This document shows, one piece after another, positions 35,119-43,538 of a stretch of 64,000 nt of DNA (its first letter is position 1; every line of letters starts with the position of its first letter). Origin of the DNA: Microlunatus sagamiharensis (GTDB lineage Bacteria > Actinomycetota > Actinomycetes > Propionibacteriales > Propionibacteriaceae); contig NZ_LT629799.1 of assembly GCF_900105785.1 (NCBI RefSeq), forward strand, positions 3,410,001-3,474,000, written 5' to 3'. The position numbers and the translations under genes were made by a program. The notes beneath the pieces were generated by a model. That model did not search any database. It was not told the DNA's origin and was given only the letters and a program-made list of their open reading frames with translations.

Positions 35119-36489
35119 GTGACGCGGTACGACGCAGTGGTGATCGGGGCCGGCCAGGCGGGGCCGAGCGTGGCCTTCGCGTACGCCGCGCAGGGGCGCC
35201 GGGTGGCAGTGGTGGAGATGGCGAAGCCGGGCGGGACGTGCCTGAACCACGGCTGCCGGCCGACCAAGGCGCTCCGCGCCAGCGCCGTCGTCGCGCACTC
35301 CGCACGCCGCGCGGCCGACTTCGGGGTCCACGTCGGGGAGGTCCGCGTCGACTTCGGCCAGGCGATCGGCCGGGTCCACACGCTCATCGACGGCATGCGC
35401 TCCGGGCTGCAGGAGTCCTTCGACTCGACCGAGAACCTCGACTACGTCCACGGCCGGGCCCGGCTGGTGGGTGACCCTGACGGCCGCGAGCACACGGTGC
35501 TGGTGACGCTCGACGACGGCTCGGAGACCGAGCTCACGACGGGCGAGGTCTACCTGAACGTCGGCAACCGCGCCGCGATCCCCCCGATCGACGGGCTCGA
35601 GGAGGTCCCCTACCTCACCGAGGTCGAGCTGCTGGCCCTGAGCGAGCTGCCCAGCCACCTCGTCATCGTCGGCGGCGGCTACATCGGGCTCGAGTTCGGC
35701 CAGATGTTCCGGCGCTTCGGCTCGGAGGTCACGATCGTCGCCGGCGGCGGCATCGCCTCCCGCGAGGACGCCGACGTGCAGCAGATCCTGACCGACCTCT
35801 TCACCGACGAGGGGATCCGCATCGTCGCCGGCCGTCCGAGCCGGGTCAGCGGCAGCACCGAGGGCGTCTCGCTCGAGGTGCCCGACGTCGGCACGGTCAC
35901 GGGCAGCCACCTGCTGCTCGCCACCGGACGCCGCTCGAACAGCGACCAGCTGGGCCCGGACTCGGGCCTCGAGACCGACGACCACGGCTTCGTGCTGACC
36001 GACGACCGCTACGCGACGAACCTGCCCGGCGTGTGGGCCCTCGGCGACGTGAACGGGCGCGGGGCGTTCACCCACACCTCGTACCAGGACGGCGACATCT
36101 ACCTGCACCCGCCGCGTACGGTCGCGGGCCGCGTGACCACGTACGCGATGTTCACCGACCCGCCGCTCGGCCGCGTCGGCATGGGGCTGCAGGAGGCCCG
36201 CGACTCCGGACGCCGCGTCCTCAAGGGCGAGGTGCCGATGTCGTCGGTGAGCCGCGCCAAGCTCGAGAGCGAGACCACCGGCGTGATGCGGGTGCTCGTC
36301 GACGCCGACACCGAGGAGATCCTCGGCGCGACCATCCTGGGTCTGCAGGCCGACGACGTCGTCCAGGTGGTCGGCGTGGCGATGCAGGCCGGCGTCCGCT
36401 ACCCGGTCCTGCGCGACGCCCTGCCGATCCACCCGACGGTGTCGGAGTTCTTCCCGACGATCCTCGGGGCCCTCGAGCCCCTCGACTGA
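35119..36489 (+). CDS. Flavin disulfide reductase, mercuric/mycothione reductase-like
   Basis: A 456-residue class I pyridine nucleotide-disulfide oxidoreductase. FAD motif VVIGAGQAGPSVAFAY at the N-terminus, redox-active GGTCLNHGCRPTK (Cys pair separated by four residues), NAD(P) motif IVGGGYIGLEFGQ, GDVNGRG for FAD binding, and a C-terminal dimer helix with IHPTVSEFFPT. The organism's probable low-molecular-weight thiol is mycothiol, but the exact substrate cannot be read from sequence. An ACAGGAGAGG site precedes GTG 35119. Confidence 0.88.
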   Translation: MTRYDAVVIGAGQAGPSVAFAYAAQGRRVAVVEMAKPGGTCLNHGCRPTKALRASAVVAHSARRAADFGVHVGEVRVDFGQAIGRVHTLIDGMRSGLQESFDSTENLDYVHGRARLVGDPDGREHTVLVTLDDGSETELTTGEVYLNVGNRAAIPPIDGLEEVPYLTEVELLALSELPSHLVIVGGGYIGLEFGQMFRRFGSEVTIVAGGGIASREDADVQQILTDLFTDEGIRIVAGRPSRVSGSTEGVSLEVPDVGTVTGSHLLLATGRRSNSDQLGPDSGLETDDHGFVLTDDRYATNLPGVWALGDVNGRGAFTHTSYQDGDIYLHPPRTVAGRVTTYAMFTDPPLGRVGMGLQEARDSGRRVLKGEVPMSSVSRAKLESETTGVMRVLVDADTEEILGATILGLQADDVVQVVGVAMQAGVRYPVLRDALPIHPTVSEFFPTILGALEPLD

Positions 36490-36521
36490 GGCCTCGTCCC
36501 CCGAGCAGCCACCGCACAGAC

Positions 36522-36586
36522 CCGCCGAGCGGTAGGTTGCCGCGCCTTTCTCGGCTGATCCGGCGCGGCAACCTACCGCTCGGCGG
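36522..36586. repeat. 65-bp palindromic repeat, copy 2 (best preserved)
   Basis: The arms are 25 bp and perfect: CCGCCGAGCGGTAGGTTGCC plus GCGCC at 36522-36546 against 36562-36586, with a 15-base loop. It lies between two convergent genes. Same length as the copies at 1564 and 58693; the loops differ in sequence. Confidence 0.9.
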
Positions 36587-36606
36587 GGACGAGGGGAGGC
36601 GACGCG

Positions 36607-37209
36607 TCAGGAGGACGTCGGGCCCGCGGCCGGGGCGCGGGGGCTGCGCTTGTACGCCGACACGTGGCGGTCGCCGGCGACCCAGAAGCGCCAGGGGACG
36701 TCCGCGGCCCGCGAGACGCCGACCCGGGGCCCGCTGGCGACCTCGGGCGCCGGCCCCTGGCGCGGCTCGAGCCGCACCGGGCCGCCGGCGAAGAGGTCGG
36801 CGCCGCGGTGCTCGGGGGCCAGCCCGAGCGCCTGGGTGAGCCGTCCGGGTCCCCGCGCGAGGTCGCGGTCGGGGCAGCCGTGGCGGCGCTCGCGCGCGAG
36901 CCCGACGCCGTCGACGACGCGCCCGGCGCGCATCAGGCACCCCGAGGCGGTCCCGTCCGGGCCGCAGACGACGTTCGCCGCCCAGTGCATGCCGTAGGAG
37001 AAGTACAGGTAGAGGTGGCCCGGCGGACCGAACATCACGTCGTTGCGCGGCGTCGGCCCGCGGAAGGCGTGCGAGGCGGGGTCCGCGAGGCCCGCGTACG
37101 CCTCCACCTCGACCAGCTCGACGGCCACCTCGCCGTGGCGCAGGACCGCGCCGAGCAGGAGCGGGGCGACCTCCTCGACGGGTCCGGCGAGCACGTCGGG
37201 CGTCAGCAC
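36607..37209 (-). CDS. 3-methyladenine DNA glycosylase, MPG type
   Basis: A 200-residue AAG/MPG-fold DNA repair glycosylase. The motifs VELVEVEAYAGLADPASHAFRGPTPRNDVMFGPPGHLYLYFSYGMHWAANVV include the catalytic Glu, the base-pocket Tyr/His and the FGPPG/YFSYGMH family signature. ARGPGRLTQALGL follows. It removes alkylated purines. GTG 37209 has GAGGG upstream. With the AlkA-like and Nei genes it makes a third base-excision enzyme in the window. Confidence 0.92.
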   Translation of the reverse strand: MLTPDVLAGPVEEVAPLLLGAVLRHGEVAVELVEVEAYAGLADPASHAFRGPTPRNDVMFGPPGHLYLYFSYGMHWAANVVCGPDGTASGCLMRAGRVVDGVGLARERRHGCPDRDLARGPGRLTQALGLAPEHRGADLFAGGPVRLEPRQGPAPEVASGPRVGVSRAADVPWRFWVAGDRHVSAYKRSPRAPAAGPTSS

Positions 37210-37280
37210 CCCTCGAGCCTAAGGAGGACCGCCGGCGGGTGCGGCGGGCGCGGGCGGCCTGCCCTGGGCAGGATGGCGGC

Positions 37281-37955
37281 GTGGACGCCGCCCGGATCCT
37301 GCTCGTCGAGGACAGCGAGGCCATCCGCGTCCCGGTGCAGACGGCGCTGCGGGCGCAGGGCTTCGCGGTCGAGTCGAGCCCGGACGGCGGCGACCTCGAG
37401 TCCCGGCTCGCCACCTTCGCCCCCGACCTCGTCGTGCTCGACGTGATGCTGCCGGGGCGCGACGGCTTCACGCTGCTGCCGGTCGTCCGCCGCGCGAGCC
37501 GGGCCGCCGTCGTCATGCTCACCGCCCGCGACACGCTGGCCGACCGGGTCGCCGGGCTCGCCGCGGGGGCGGACGACTACGTGGTCAAGCCGTTCGCCAT
37601 GGCCGAGCTCGTGGCCCGGGTCCACGCCGTCCTGCGCCGGTCGCGGCCGGGCGGGGCGGTGACGGCGGTCGCCGACCTGACCCTGGACGAGGACGTGTCC
37701 GTGGTCCGCCGGGGCGAGCGGACCGTCGACCTGACCGGCACCGAGCGGCGGCTGCTCGGCTACCTCGCCTCCCACCGCGAGCGGGTGGTGAGCAAGACCC
37801 AGATCCTGACCGCGGTCTGGGGCTACGAGGGCTTCGACGAGAACGTCGTCGAGGTGCACGTGTCGTCGCTGCGCCGCAAGCTCGAGGCCGGCGGCGAGCC
37901 GCGGCTGGTCCACACGGTGCGGGGCCGCGGCTACCGGCTCGGGGTGGAGCCGTGA
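37281..37955 (+). CDS. OmpR/PhoB-type response regulator
   Basis: A 224-residue two-component regulator. The receiver domain has ILLVEDSE, the phospho-acceptor Asp in LVVLDVMLPGRDG (about residue 51), the TAR switch and GADDYVVKPF. The C-terminal winged helix is ERTVDLTGTERRLLGYLASHRERVVSKTQILTAVWGYEG through VHTVRGRGYRLG. GTG 37281 is used; its TGA overlaps the GTG of the kinase gene. Function of the system is unknown. Confidence 0.95.
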   Translation: MDAARILLVEDSEAIRVPVQTALRAQGFAVESSPDGGDLESRLATFAPDLVVLDVMLPGRDGFTLLPVVRRASRAAVVMLTARDTLADRVAGLAAGADDYVVKPFAMAELVARVHAVLRRSRPGGAVTAVADLTLDEDVSVVRRGERTVDLTGTERRLLGYLASHRERVVSKTQILTAVWGYEGFDENVVEVHVSSLRRKLEAGGEPRLVHTVRGRGYRLGVEP

Positions 37956-39334
37956 GCGACGCGGGACCGCAGCCCGCGACCGCCGCGCCTCCGCCACGGC
38001 GCCCGCTCTCCACGGTGTCGATCCGCGTCCGCGTGATCGCCGCGGTCATGGCGGTGCTGGCCCTGGTCCTCGCGGCCTCGTCCGTGGCCGTCAACGCCAC
38101 GTTCGTGTCGCAGTCCGAGCGCAGCCTCGACACGCTGCTCAGCGGCCGTGCCCAGCTGGCCCGCCAGCTCGCCCGCAACGGGGCCCGGCCCCAGCAGGTC
38201 GTCAACCGCGTCGGCGTCGACGGCGTCCTCGCCTCGCTCGAGCTGCGCGACGGGACCGTGCTCGGCTCCCCCGTGCCCACCGGCGACAGCGTCCGGACGG
38301 TCACGACGACCCTGTCGGGCTCCGGCCGCGTCAACGGCGCGCGGCTCACCCTCGCCGTGAACAGCTCGCTGGTCTCGGGCTCGCGCGACGCGCTGCGGCG
38401 CACCCTGCTCCTCAGCGGGCTCGCCGCCCTCGGCCTGAGCGCGCTGCTCGTCGCGCTCGCCGTACGCCTCGCCCTGCGTCCGCTCGACTCGATGGCCGGC
38501 CTCGCCCAGCAGGTGGCCGGCGGCGCCCGGGGCTCGCGGCTCGCCCCCACGCGCACCGGCACGGAGATCGGCCGGACGGCCCACGCCTTCGACGCGATGC
38601 TCGACGAGCTCGAGGGCGCCGAGACCCGCGCGCGCCGGGCCGAGGAGCAGACGCGCGCCTTCCTCGCCGACGCGGCGCACGAGCTCCGGACCCCGCTCAC
38701 CGGCATCCAGGCGGCGGCCGAGACGCTGCTGCACCACCGAGACGCGATGGACCCCGACGAGCAGGAGCGGGTGGAGGCGCTGCTGGTCGGCGAGGCCCGT
38801 CGGGCGGGGCGCCTCGTCGGCGACCTGCTCGCCGTCGCCCGGCTCGAGGCCGGCGCACCCACCGCGCAGGCCCCGGTCGCGCTCGGCGCGCTGGTGGAGG
38901 CGGAGGTGGACCGCGCGAGCCTGCTGCGCGAGGGCACCACGCTGACCTCCGCGGGCGCCACCACGGGCGACCCTGCCGTGGTGACCGGTGACGAGGAGGC
39001 CCTGCGGGGCGTGCTGCGGAACCTGCTCGAGAACGCCTGCCGGGCCGCCGGGAGCACCGGGCACGTGCACGTCGAGCTGCGCCGCGAGGACGGGCGGGTG
39101 GCCGTCGACGTCGTCGACGACGGCCCCGGGGTGCCGCCGGCGGACCGCGAGCGCATCTTCGACCGGCTGGTCCGCCTCGACGCCGCCCGCAGCGTCGACT
39201 CGGGCGGCTCGGGCCTCGGCCTGGCCATCGCCCGGGGCACCGCGCGCGCCCATGGCGGCGACCTGGTCTGCCTGCCCGTCGACCCGCCGGCGCGCGGCGC
39301 TCACTTCCGGTTGACGCTGCCCCTCGCCCGCTGA
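37952..39334 (+). CDS. Sensor histidine kinase
   Basis: A 460-residue membrane kinase. Two transmembrane helices (about residues 27-49 and 150-172) enclose an about 100-residue extracytoplasmic sensor. A HAMP domain follows (LRPLDSMAGLAQQVAGG). The dimerisation helix carries the phospho-His in DAAHELRTPLTGI, and the ATPase domain has NLLENACRAAG, VVDDGPGVPP, FDRL and GGSGLGLAIARG. The gene is translationally coupled to the regulator by GTGA and its 3' end overlaps the convergent sulfotransferase gene by 34 bases. Confidence 0.94.
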   Translation: MSDAGPQPATAAPPPRRPLSTVSIRVRVIAAVMAVLALVLAASSVAVNATFVSQSERSLDTLLSGRAQLARQLARNGARPQQVVNRVGVDGVLASLELRDGTVLGSPVPTGDSVRTVTTTLSGSGRVNGARLTLAVNSSLVSGSRDALRRTLLLSGLAALGLSALLVALAVRLALRPLDSMAGLAQQVAGGARGSRLAPTRTGTEIGRTAHAFDAMLDELEGAETRARRAEEQTRAFLADAAHELRTPLTGIQAAAETLLHHRDAMDPDEQERVEALLVGEARRAGRLVGDLLAVARLEAGAPTAQAPVALGALVEAEVDRASLLREGTTLTSAGATTGDPAVVTGDEEALRGVLRNLLENACRAAGSTGHVHVELRREDGRVAVDVVDDGPGVPPADRERIFDRLVRLDAARSVDSGGSGLGLAIARGTARAHGGDLVCLPVDPPARGAHFRLTLPLAR

Positions 39335-40545
39335 CGCCGGCCCGCAGGTCGCAGCCGCTGCAGCCGCCGCCGGAGCCGGCGCGCGAGCTCGCGGACCACG
39401 GCCGCCGTCGGCTGCTCCTCGAGCGTCGGGCGCCGTACGGGTGGTGCGGCCGGGCGCGGCTCCGGCGCGGCCCCGGAGAAGTCCCGCCCCCTCCCGAGCC
39501 CGGTCGACAGCATCGCCAGCAGCGCCTCGGCGGCGGCGTCGACCGGCACCGCCTTCGGCGCCCGGACCTTGTCGACCGAGCGCACCGGGCTGGCGAGGTG
39601 CGTGAGGTCGCCGACGACCCGGACGCCGGCGGCCCGGACCCGGTCGGCCTGCTGCTCGGCGAGGGCGGCCGCCCGCTGCACCGCCCAGGTCGGCGGCACG
39701 ATGCGCTGGTCGCCAGAGGCCCCGCGCGCGAGCATCGCCTCCACGGCCCCGTCGCGGACGAACCGCTCGTAGTCGCGCCAGCCGACGTCCCCGCGGTCGC
39801 GCACCACCCGGTTGACCCGGCGCAGCAGCTCGGCCTCGGCCGCCGTCAGCGAGCGGTTGGCGTCGTGGCCCGCGAGCTCGTCCGCCGTCAGCACGTCCGT
39901 CGGCAGACCCAGCAGGCGCTCGAACGCCCGAGGCACCAGGGAGCGGTCCGCGGGGTCGAGGACCACGACGACGACGCGGTCCCGGCCGAGCACACGCACC
40001 CACGTGTCGACGACGTCCCCGACCGCGAGCCGCCGGGCGAAGCTCGGCGTCGTCGTCGGGTTCGGCTCGTCGCCGATCGTGCGCCTCAGCCAGGTCTCGA
40101 AGGAGATCCAGACCCCGGACTTGAGGTACTGCTGCCAGGCCGACGCCAGCTGGGCGGGCAGGGACCGCAGCGTCAGCACGACCGTCGCCTCGCGGTCGAG
40201 CTCGGCGACCAGCGACCGCAGGGTCTCCTCCGGCTCGTCGCTGAGGTTCTCGTTGCTCAGCCACACCCGCTGCCCCTCCGCGGAGCGCACCTCGTCGCGC
40301 AGCTCCCGCCACCGCGCGACCTTCGGCGTGGACGGCCCGGGCCCGTCCCAGCCGACGGGTCGCGCGGAGTAGGCGAACAGCGCCTTGCGGTGGTTGCTCC
40401 CCGTCCCGGGGTAGCGCACCCCGTGCCCGGCGAGCAGGTCGCGGCGGGCGGCGCTGACCCGCTGCAGGGCGGTGGTGCCCGTCTTGGGCATCCCCGCGTG
40501 CACCAGCAGGGATCCCGGCGGCACCGGGTCGAGGTCGTCGCTCAT
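39301..40545 (-). CDS. PAPS-dependent sulfotransferase-like protein
   Basis: A 414-residue protein. The N-terminal nucleotide motif HAGMPKTGTTALQR (about residues 16-29) matches the 5'-phosphosulfate loop of sulfotransferases, and RVWLSNENLSDEPEETL and VVLTLRSLPAQLASAWQQYLK match the 3'-phosphate-binding strand and RxxxxQ region. The C-terminus is long, Pro/Arg-rich and may be unstructured. GAGGAGGG precedes the ATG. The acceptor is unknown, plausibly a cell-surface glycan given the neighbouring wall genes. Confidence 0.8.
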   Translation of the reverse strand: MSDDLDPVPPGSLLVHAGMPKTGTTALQRVSAARRDLLAGHGVRYPGTGSNHRKALFAYSARPVGWDGPGPSTPKVARWRELRDEVRSAEGQRVWLSNENLSDEPEETLRSLVAELDREATVVLTLRSLPAQLASAWQQYLKSGVWISFETWLRRTIGDEPNPTTTPSFARRLAVGDVVDTWVRVLGRDRVVVVVLDPADRSLVPRAFERLLGLPTDVLTADELAGHDANRSLTAAEAELLRRVNRVVRDRGDVGWRDYERFVRDGAVEAMLARGASGDQRIVPPTWAVQRAAALAEQQADRVRAAGVRVVGDLTHLASPVRSVDKVRAPKAVPVDAAAEALLAMLSTGLGRGRDFSGAAPEPRPAAPPVRRPTLEEQPTAAVVRELARRLRRRLQRLRPAGRRQRARGSVNRK

Positions 40546-40656
40546 CGGGCGGCCCTCCTCGAGGGGGTCGTCGTCCGCGCGGCGTGGTCGCCCGCGCGCT
40601 CGGCCCCGGTCCGGAGCCCCCTCCCGTACGGCGGACGGCACCGGCAGACTGGGAGG

Positions 40657-40887
40657 ATGAGCGACCCTACGACGCCCGACGGCGAGACCCGGACCGACCC
40701 CCAGACGCCCGCGGGTGCCGCTGACGACGGTGGCGCGGCCCTCGAGCGCGCGGAGGAGGCGATCGACGACGCCCGCGACGCAGGCGCGAGCGTCGCCGCC
40801 AACGACGACATCACCGCGCGCGACGCGGACAAGGCCGGGGAGTACAGCGAGACCCCGGACGGCCAGAGCGGCGCGCCGCTGACCTGA
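40657..40887 (+). CDS. Small acidic hypothetical protein
   Basis: A 76-residue, strongly acidic, low-complexity protein (Asp, Glu, Ala, Thr-rich). It has a GGGAGG ribosome site directly before the ATG, and a strong terminator hairpin follows the stop, which supports a real gene. No family recognised. It is divergent from the sulfotransferase. Confidence 0.6.
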   Translation: MSDPTTPDGETRTDPQTPAGAADDGGAALERAEEAIDDARDAGASVAANDDITARDADKAGEYSETPDGQSGAPLT

Positions 40888-40907
40888 GGTCCGCCGCCCC
40901 ACGACGA

Positions 40908-40944
40908 CGAAGGCCCTGACCCGCTCGGCGGGTCAGGGCCTTCG
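40908..40944. terminator. Bidirectional terminator hairpin
   Basis: CGAAGGCCCTGACCCGC and its exact complement (40908-40924 and 40928-40944) flank TCG, a 17-bp perfect stem between convergent genes. Confidence 0.8.
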
Positions 40945-40972
40945 TGCTCAAACGTCAGGCAGGTGCGGCGGG

Positions 40973-42400
40973 TCAGCCGCAGGACTCGGTGTCCTTCGAC
41001 AGCTCGTACCAGCCGTTCATGTACTGGCTGTAGACCCGGCGCATCGACTCGAGGTACTGCGCGGAGGCCGCGCGCGTGTCGAGGGTGATCACGTGCTCCT
41101 CGCTGTAGCGCAGCCCGGCGACCGACATGTTCTGCGTGCCGACCAGGACACGGCCCAGGTTGCTGTGCTTCGGGCCGATCAGGATCTCCTTGGTGTGCAT
41201 GGCGACCGACGTGCACGTCACGGGGATCTTGGCCTTCTTGAGGGTCTTGACCACCTTGGGCGAGATCGTCGTGCTGCCACCCTGCTTGGTGAGCAGCATC
41301 GAGATGTCGCAGCCGCGCGAGCGCAGCCGGCTGAGCGCGTTCACCATCTGCTCGGCCTTGGCGTCGGTCAGCTTGAACATCGCGATGCGGATGTTGTTGT
41401 CCACGGCGCAGTCGACGTCGTCGAACTGCTGCACGTAGAAGTCACGGGCGTCCTGCGTCGCCGGGGTGAACGAGACCGTGGTGCCGCGGCCGGGGTCGGT
41501 GTAGTGCCGGTAGATCGGGTCGACCCAGATGCCGCGCTGCTTGGTGAGCGTCATCGACTTCGGGAAGCCCGAGGCGCTCGGGCAGTTCTTCGTCGCGCAG
41601 TACTGCATCGCGTCGAAGCGGGTGTCGAACATGTCGAAGAGCTTGTGGTCGTCGTACAGGAGCGTCATCTCCTGGTGGTAGTTCCGCAGCTGCGAGCGGG
41701 CGAAGTTGCCCGACATCGAGAGGATGACCGGGTGCGGGCCGTCCGCGGAGTTGGACCACGTGGTGTCGGAGATCGTCAGGAACTTCTCGTGGTTGATCGC
41801 GTACGGCCAGACCTTGTCCTTGTTGACGTTGAAGCAGCCGTTGTCGCAGTAGTAGACGGACGCGATGTCCTGCAGGCGCTGGGCGATCTTGTCCTTCTCG
41901 CCCTTCGGGTTGATCGAGCCGCCGTCGAGGACGAGCCCGACCGTCACGTTGCGGTTCTTCTTGACCCACTCGAGGGCGTTGAAGATCAGCTCGGGGTCGG
42001 TCTCGGGGCGGGTGCCCAGCGCGGTGCCGGTGCCGGGCGCCTGCATCGTCCCGAGGGCGCGGATGAAGAACATCCCGATCTTGATCTCGGAGTCCTTCTT
42101 GGCCCCGCAGATGATCTGCGACAGCTTCTTGGAGTAGTCCCAGGGCGTGTTGTCCTGCGGGTCCCAGAAGCCCCGCTTCTCCATGTCGTCGATGTTGTAC
42201 CAGGCCTCGTACGGCGCCGGCGTCGCGATGGTGGGGCACGAGTCGCCGCTGGGCAGCGCGATGTCCCCGGACTTGTCACGGGTGAGGGTGAGGGCGCTGG
42301 CGGGGCCGACGAGGAGGCCCACGGTCACCGCGAGGGCGCTCACCAGGGCCACGAGGCGGGCGCGCGCCCTGCCTCGGGGGCCGACCGACCTCGACGTCAT
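40973..42400 (-). CDS. Secreted phospholipase D-like protein
   Basis: A 475-residue exported protein. The signal peptide is about residues 12-36 (ARARLVALVSALAVTVGLLVGPASA). Two PLD half-sites are visible: NHEKFLTISD followed by LSMSGNF, and MHTKEILIG followed by VGTQNMS. The first keeps His, Lys and Asp; the second keeps His and Lys but the expected Asp position reads Gly-Pro. Conserved Cys pairs suggest disulfides. ATG 42400 is used; GTG 42409 upstream is possible. A phosphodiesterase acting on phospholipid or teichoic acid outside the cell is the likely role. Confidence 0.82.
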   Translation of the reverse strand: MTSRSVGPRGRARARLVALVSALAVTVGLLVGPASALTLTRDKSGDIALPSGDSCPTIATPAPYEAWYNIDDMEKRGFWDPQDNTPWDYSKKLSQIICGAKKDSEIKIGMFFIRALGTMQAPGTGTALGTRPETDPELIFNALEWVKKNRNVTVGLVLDGGSINPKGEKDKIAQRLQDIASVYYCDNGCFNVNKDKVWPYAINHEKFLTISDTTWSNSADGPHPVILSMSGNFARSQLRNYHQEMTLLYDDHKLFDMFDTRFDAMQYCATKNCPSASGFPKSMTLTKQRGIWVDPIYRHYTDPGRGTTVSFTPATQDARDFYVQQFDDVDCAVDNNIRIAMFKLTDAKAEQMVNALSRLRSRGCDISMLLTKQGGSTTISPKVVKTLKKAKIPVTCTSVAMHTKEILIGPKHSNLGRVLVGTQNMSVAGLRYSEEHVITLDTRAASAQYLESMRRVYSQYMNGWYELSKDTESCG

Positions 42401-42542
42401 GAACGACACCCTGCAACCCTTCGACAGCCCGACACAGGTCCCCCGCGGAGCACCGGGCACGGGCGACGGCGAGCCGGCGCCGACCGGCGATGACCCACGG
42501 TCGCACCGTGCGTGGGAGCACGGCCGACGACGCTCCGAACCA

Positions 42543-42548
42543 TACAAT
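42543..42548 (+). promoter_or_regulatory. Possible -10 element for the CopC-domain gene
   Basis: TACAAT stands out in a locally AT-richer patch about 90 bases upstream of the GTG at 42639. No clear -35 hexamer is seen at the right distance. The gap 42401-42638 carries this and no other evident element. Confidence 0.4.
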
Positions 42549-42638
42549 GAAATCCGCCCGGTGCCGGTCGTTCACGGCCACCTGCAGGGAGCCCCGTCGG
42601 GGCCGCAGCGACCGGGTCAACCCCTCTGGAGGAGCGCT

Positions 42639-43454
42639 GTGGGACATCCCCGGGTCGAGGTCGTCGACCGGTCGCGGTCCCCCCTGCGCCCGTTCGGCCT
42701 GCCCCTCGCCGTTCTGGCGGTGCTGCTGCTCGGCGCCGTGCTGGCGGCCCGCCCGGCGCCCGCCCACGCGGTCGAGCCGGTCGCCGCGGAGCCGTACGCC
42801 CGCCAGGAGCTCTCCGACCCGCCCGGCGCGGTGACCCTCGCCTTCGGGCGCCAGGTCGACCCGAGCGCGGCCAAGGTCATCGTCTCCGGGCCGGACGGCA
42901 GGAACGTCACGAGCGGGCCGCTGATCGTCGAGGGCACGAACGTCACGAGCCGGCTGCGCGACGGCCTGCCCCGCGGGACGTACACGGTGCACTACCGCAT
43001 CGACGGCTCCGGCGGGGAGCCCGAGGGCGGGGCCTACCAGTTCAGCTACGGCAGCGGCCGCTTCACCGACCTGCCCGACCGGTCGTGGTCCGGCGACGAC
43101 GAGGAGCCCGCGGTGCTGCGCGGCACCGACCCGAACGGTTCCGAGGCGCCGGAGGCCCCGACGACGACCCGCGCCACCCCCGGCATCGAGGTCACGTCCG
43201 AGGGCGCGACGACCGACCCCGAGCCGCCCGCGACCGAGCCCGCGTCGACCGTCGAGGCCCCGCCCGGCGAGACGACCGAGGCGGGCAGCGGCCCGGCCAC
43301 CGCGGCCACCGCGGACTCGGCCACCCCGCAGGGCGACGAGGGCGGCAGCAGCGGCACCCCGTGGATCGTCGGCGGGGTCCTGCTCCTGGTCGCCCTCGCC
43401 GGGGCCGGCCTCGGGGTGTGGCGCAGCCGCAAGGGGTCCGGCGACCACGCCTGA
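42639..43454 (+). CDS. CopC-domain membrane-anchored surface protein
   Basis: A 271-residue protein. A signal peptide (FGLPLAVLAVLLLGAVLAARPAPAHA, about residues 17-42) precedes a CopC-like beta domain (SDPPGAVTLAFGRQVDPSAAKVIVSGPDGRNV to LPRGTYTVHYRI). A long Thr/Pro/Glu-rich spacer follows, then a C-terminal membrane helix (WIVGGVLLLVALAGAGLGVW) and RSRKG tail. The mature CopC start lacks the copper-binding His of true CopC (it begins AVEPVAAEPY). It is more likely a surface protein with a CopC fold than a copper chaperone. TGGAGGAG precedes the GTG. Confidence 0.82.
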   Translation: MGHPRVEVVDRSRSPLRPFGLPLAVLAVLLLGAVLAARPAPAHAVEPVAAEPYARQELSDPPGAVTLAFGRQVDPSAAKVIVSGPDGRNVTSGPLIVEGTNVTSRLRDGLPRGTYTVHYRIDGSGGEPEGGAYQFSYGSGRFTDLPDRSWSGDDEEPAVLRGTDPNGSEAPEAPTTTRATPGIEVTSEGATTDPEPPATEPASTVEAPPGETTEAGSGPATAATADSATPQGDEGGSSGTPWIVGGVLLLVALAGAGLGVWRSRKGSGDHA

Positions 43455-43538
43455 CCCCCGGCCCACCGCGGCTCGCACGCCCTGACCTCCGGCCGATCCG
43501 CGACGGGCCGGGACGGCCCGCGACGGGATCGCGCGGGC

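Noticed and set aside
42639-43454. Copper resistance role for the CopC-domain protein
   Set aside because: The expected N-terminal copper-binding His is absent and no CopD or copper regulator gene is adjacent.
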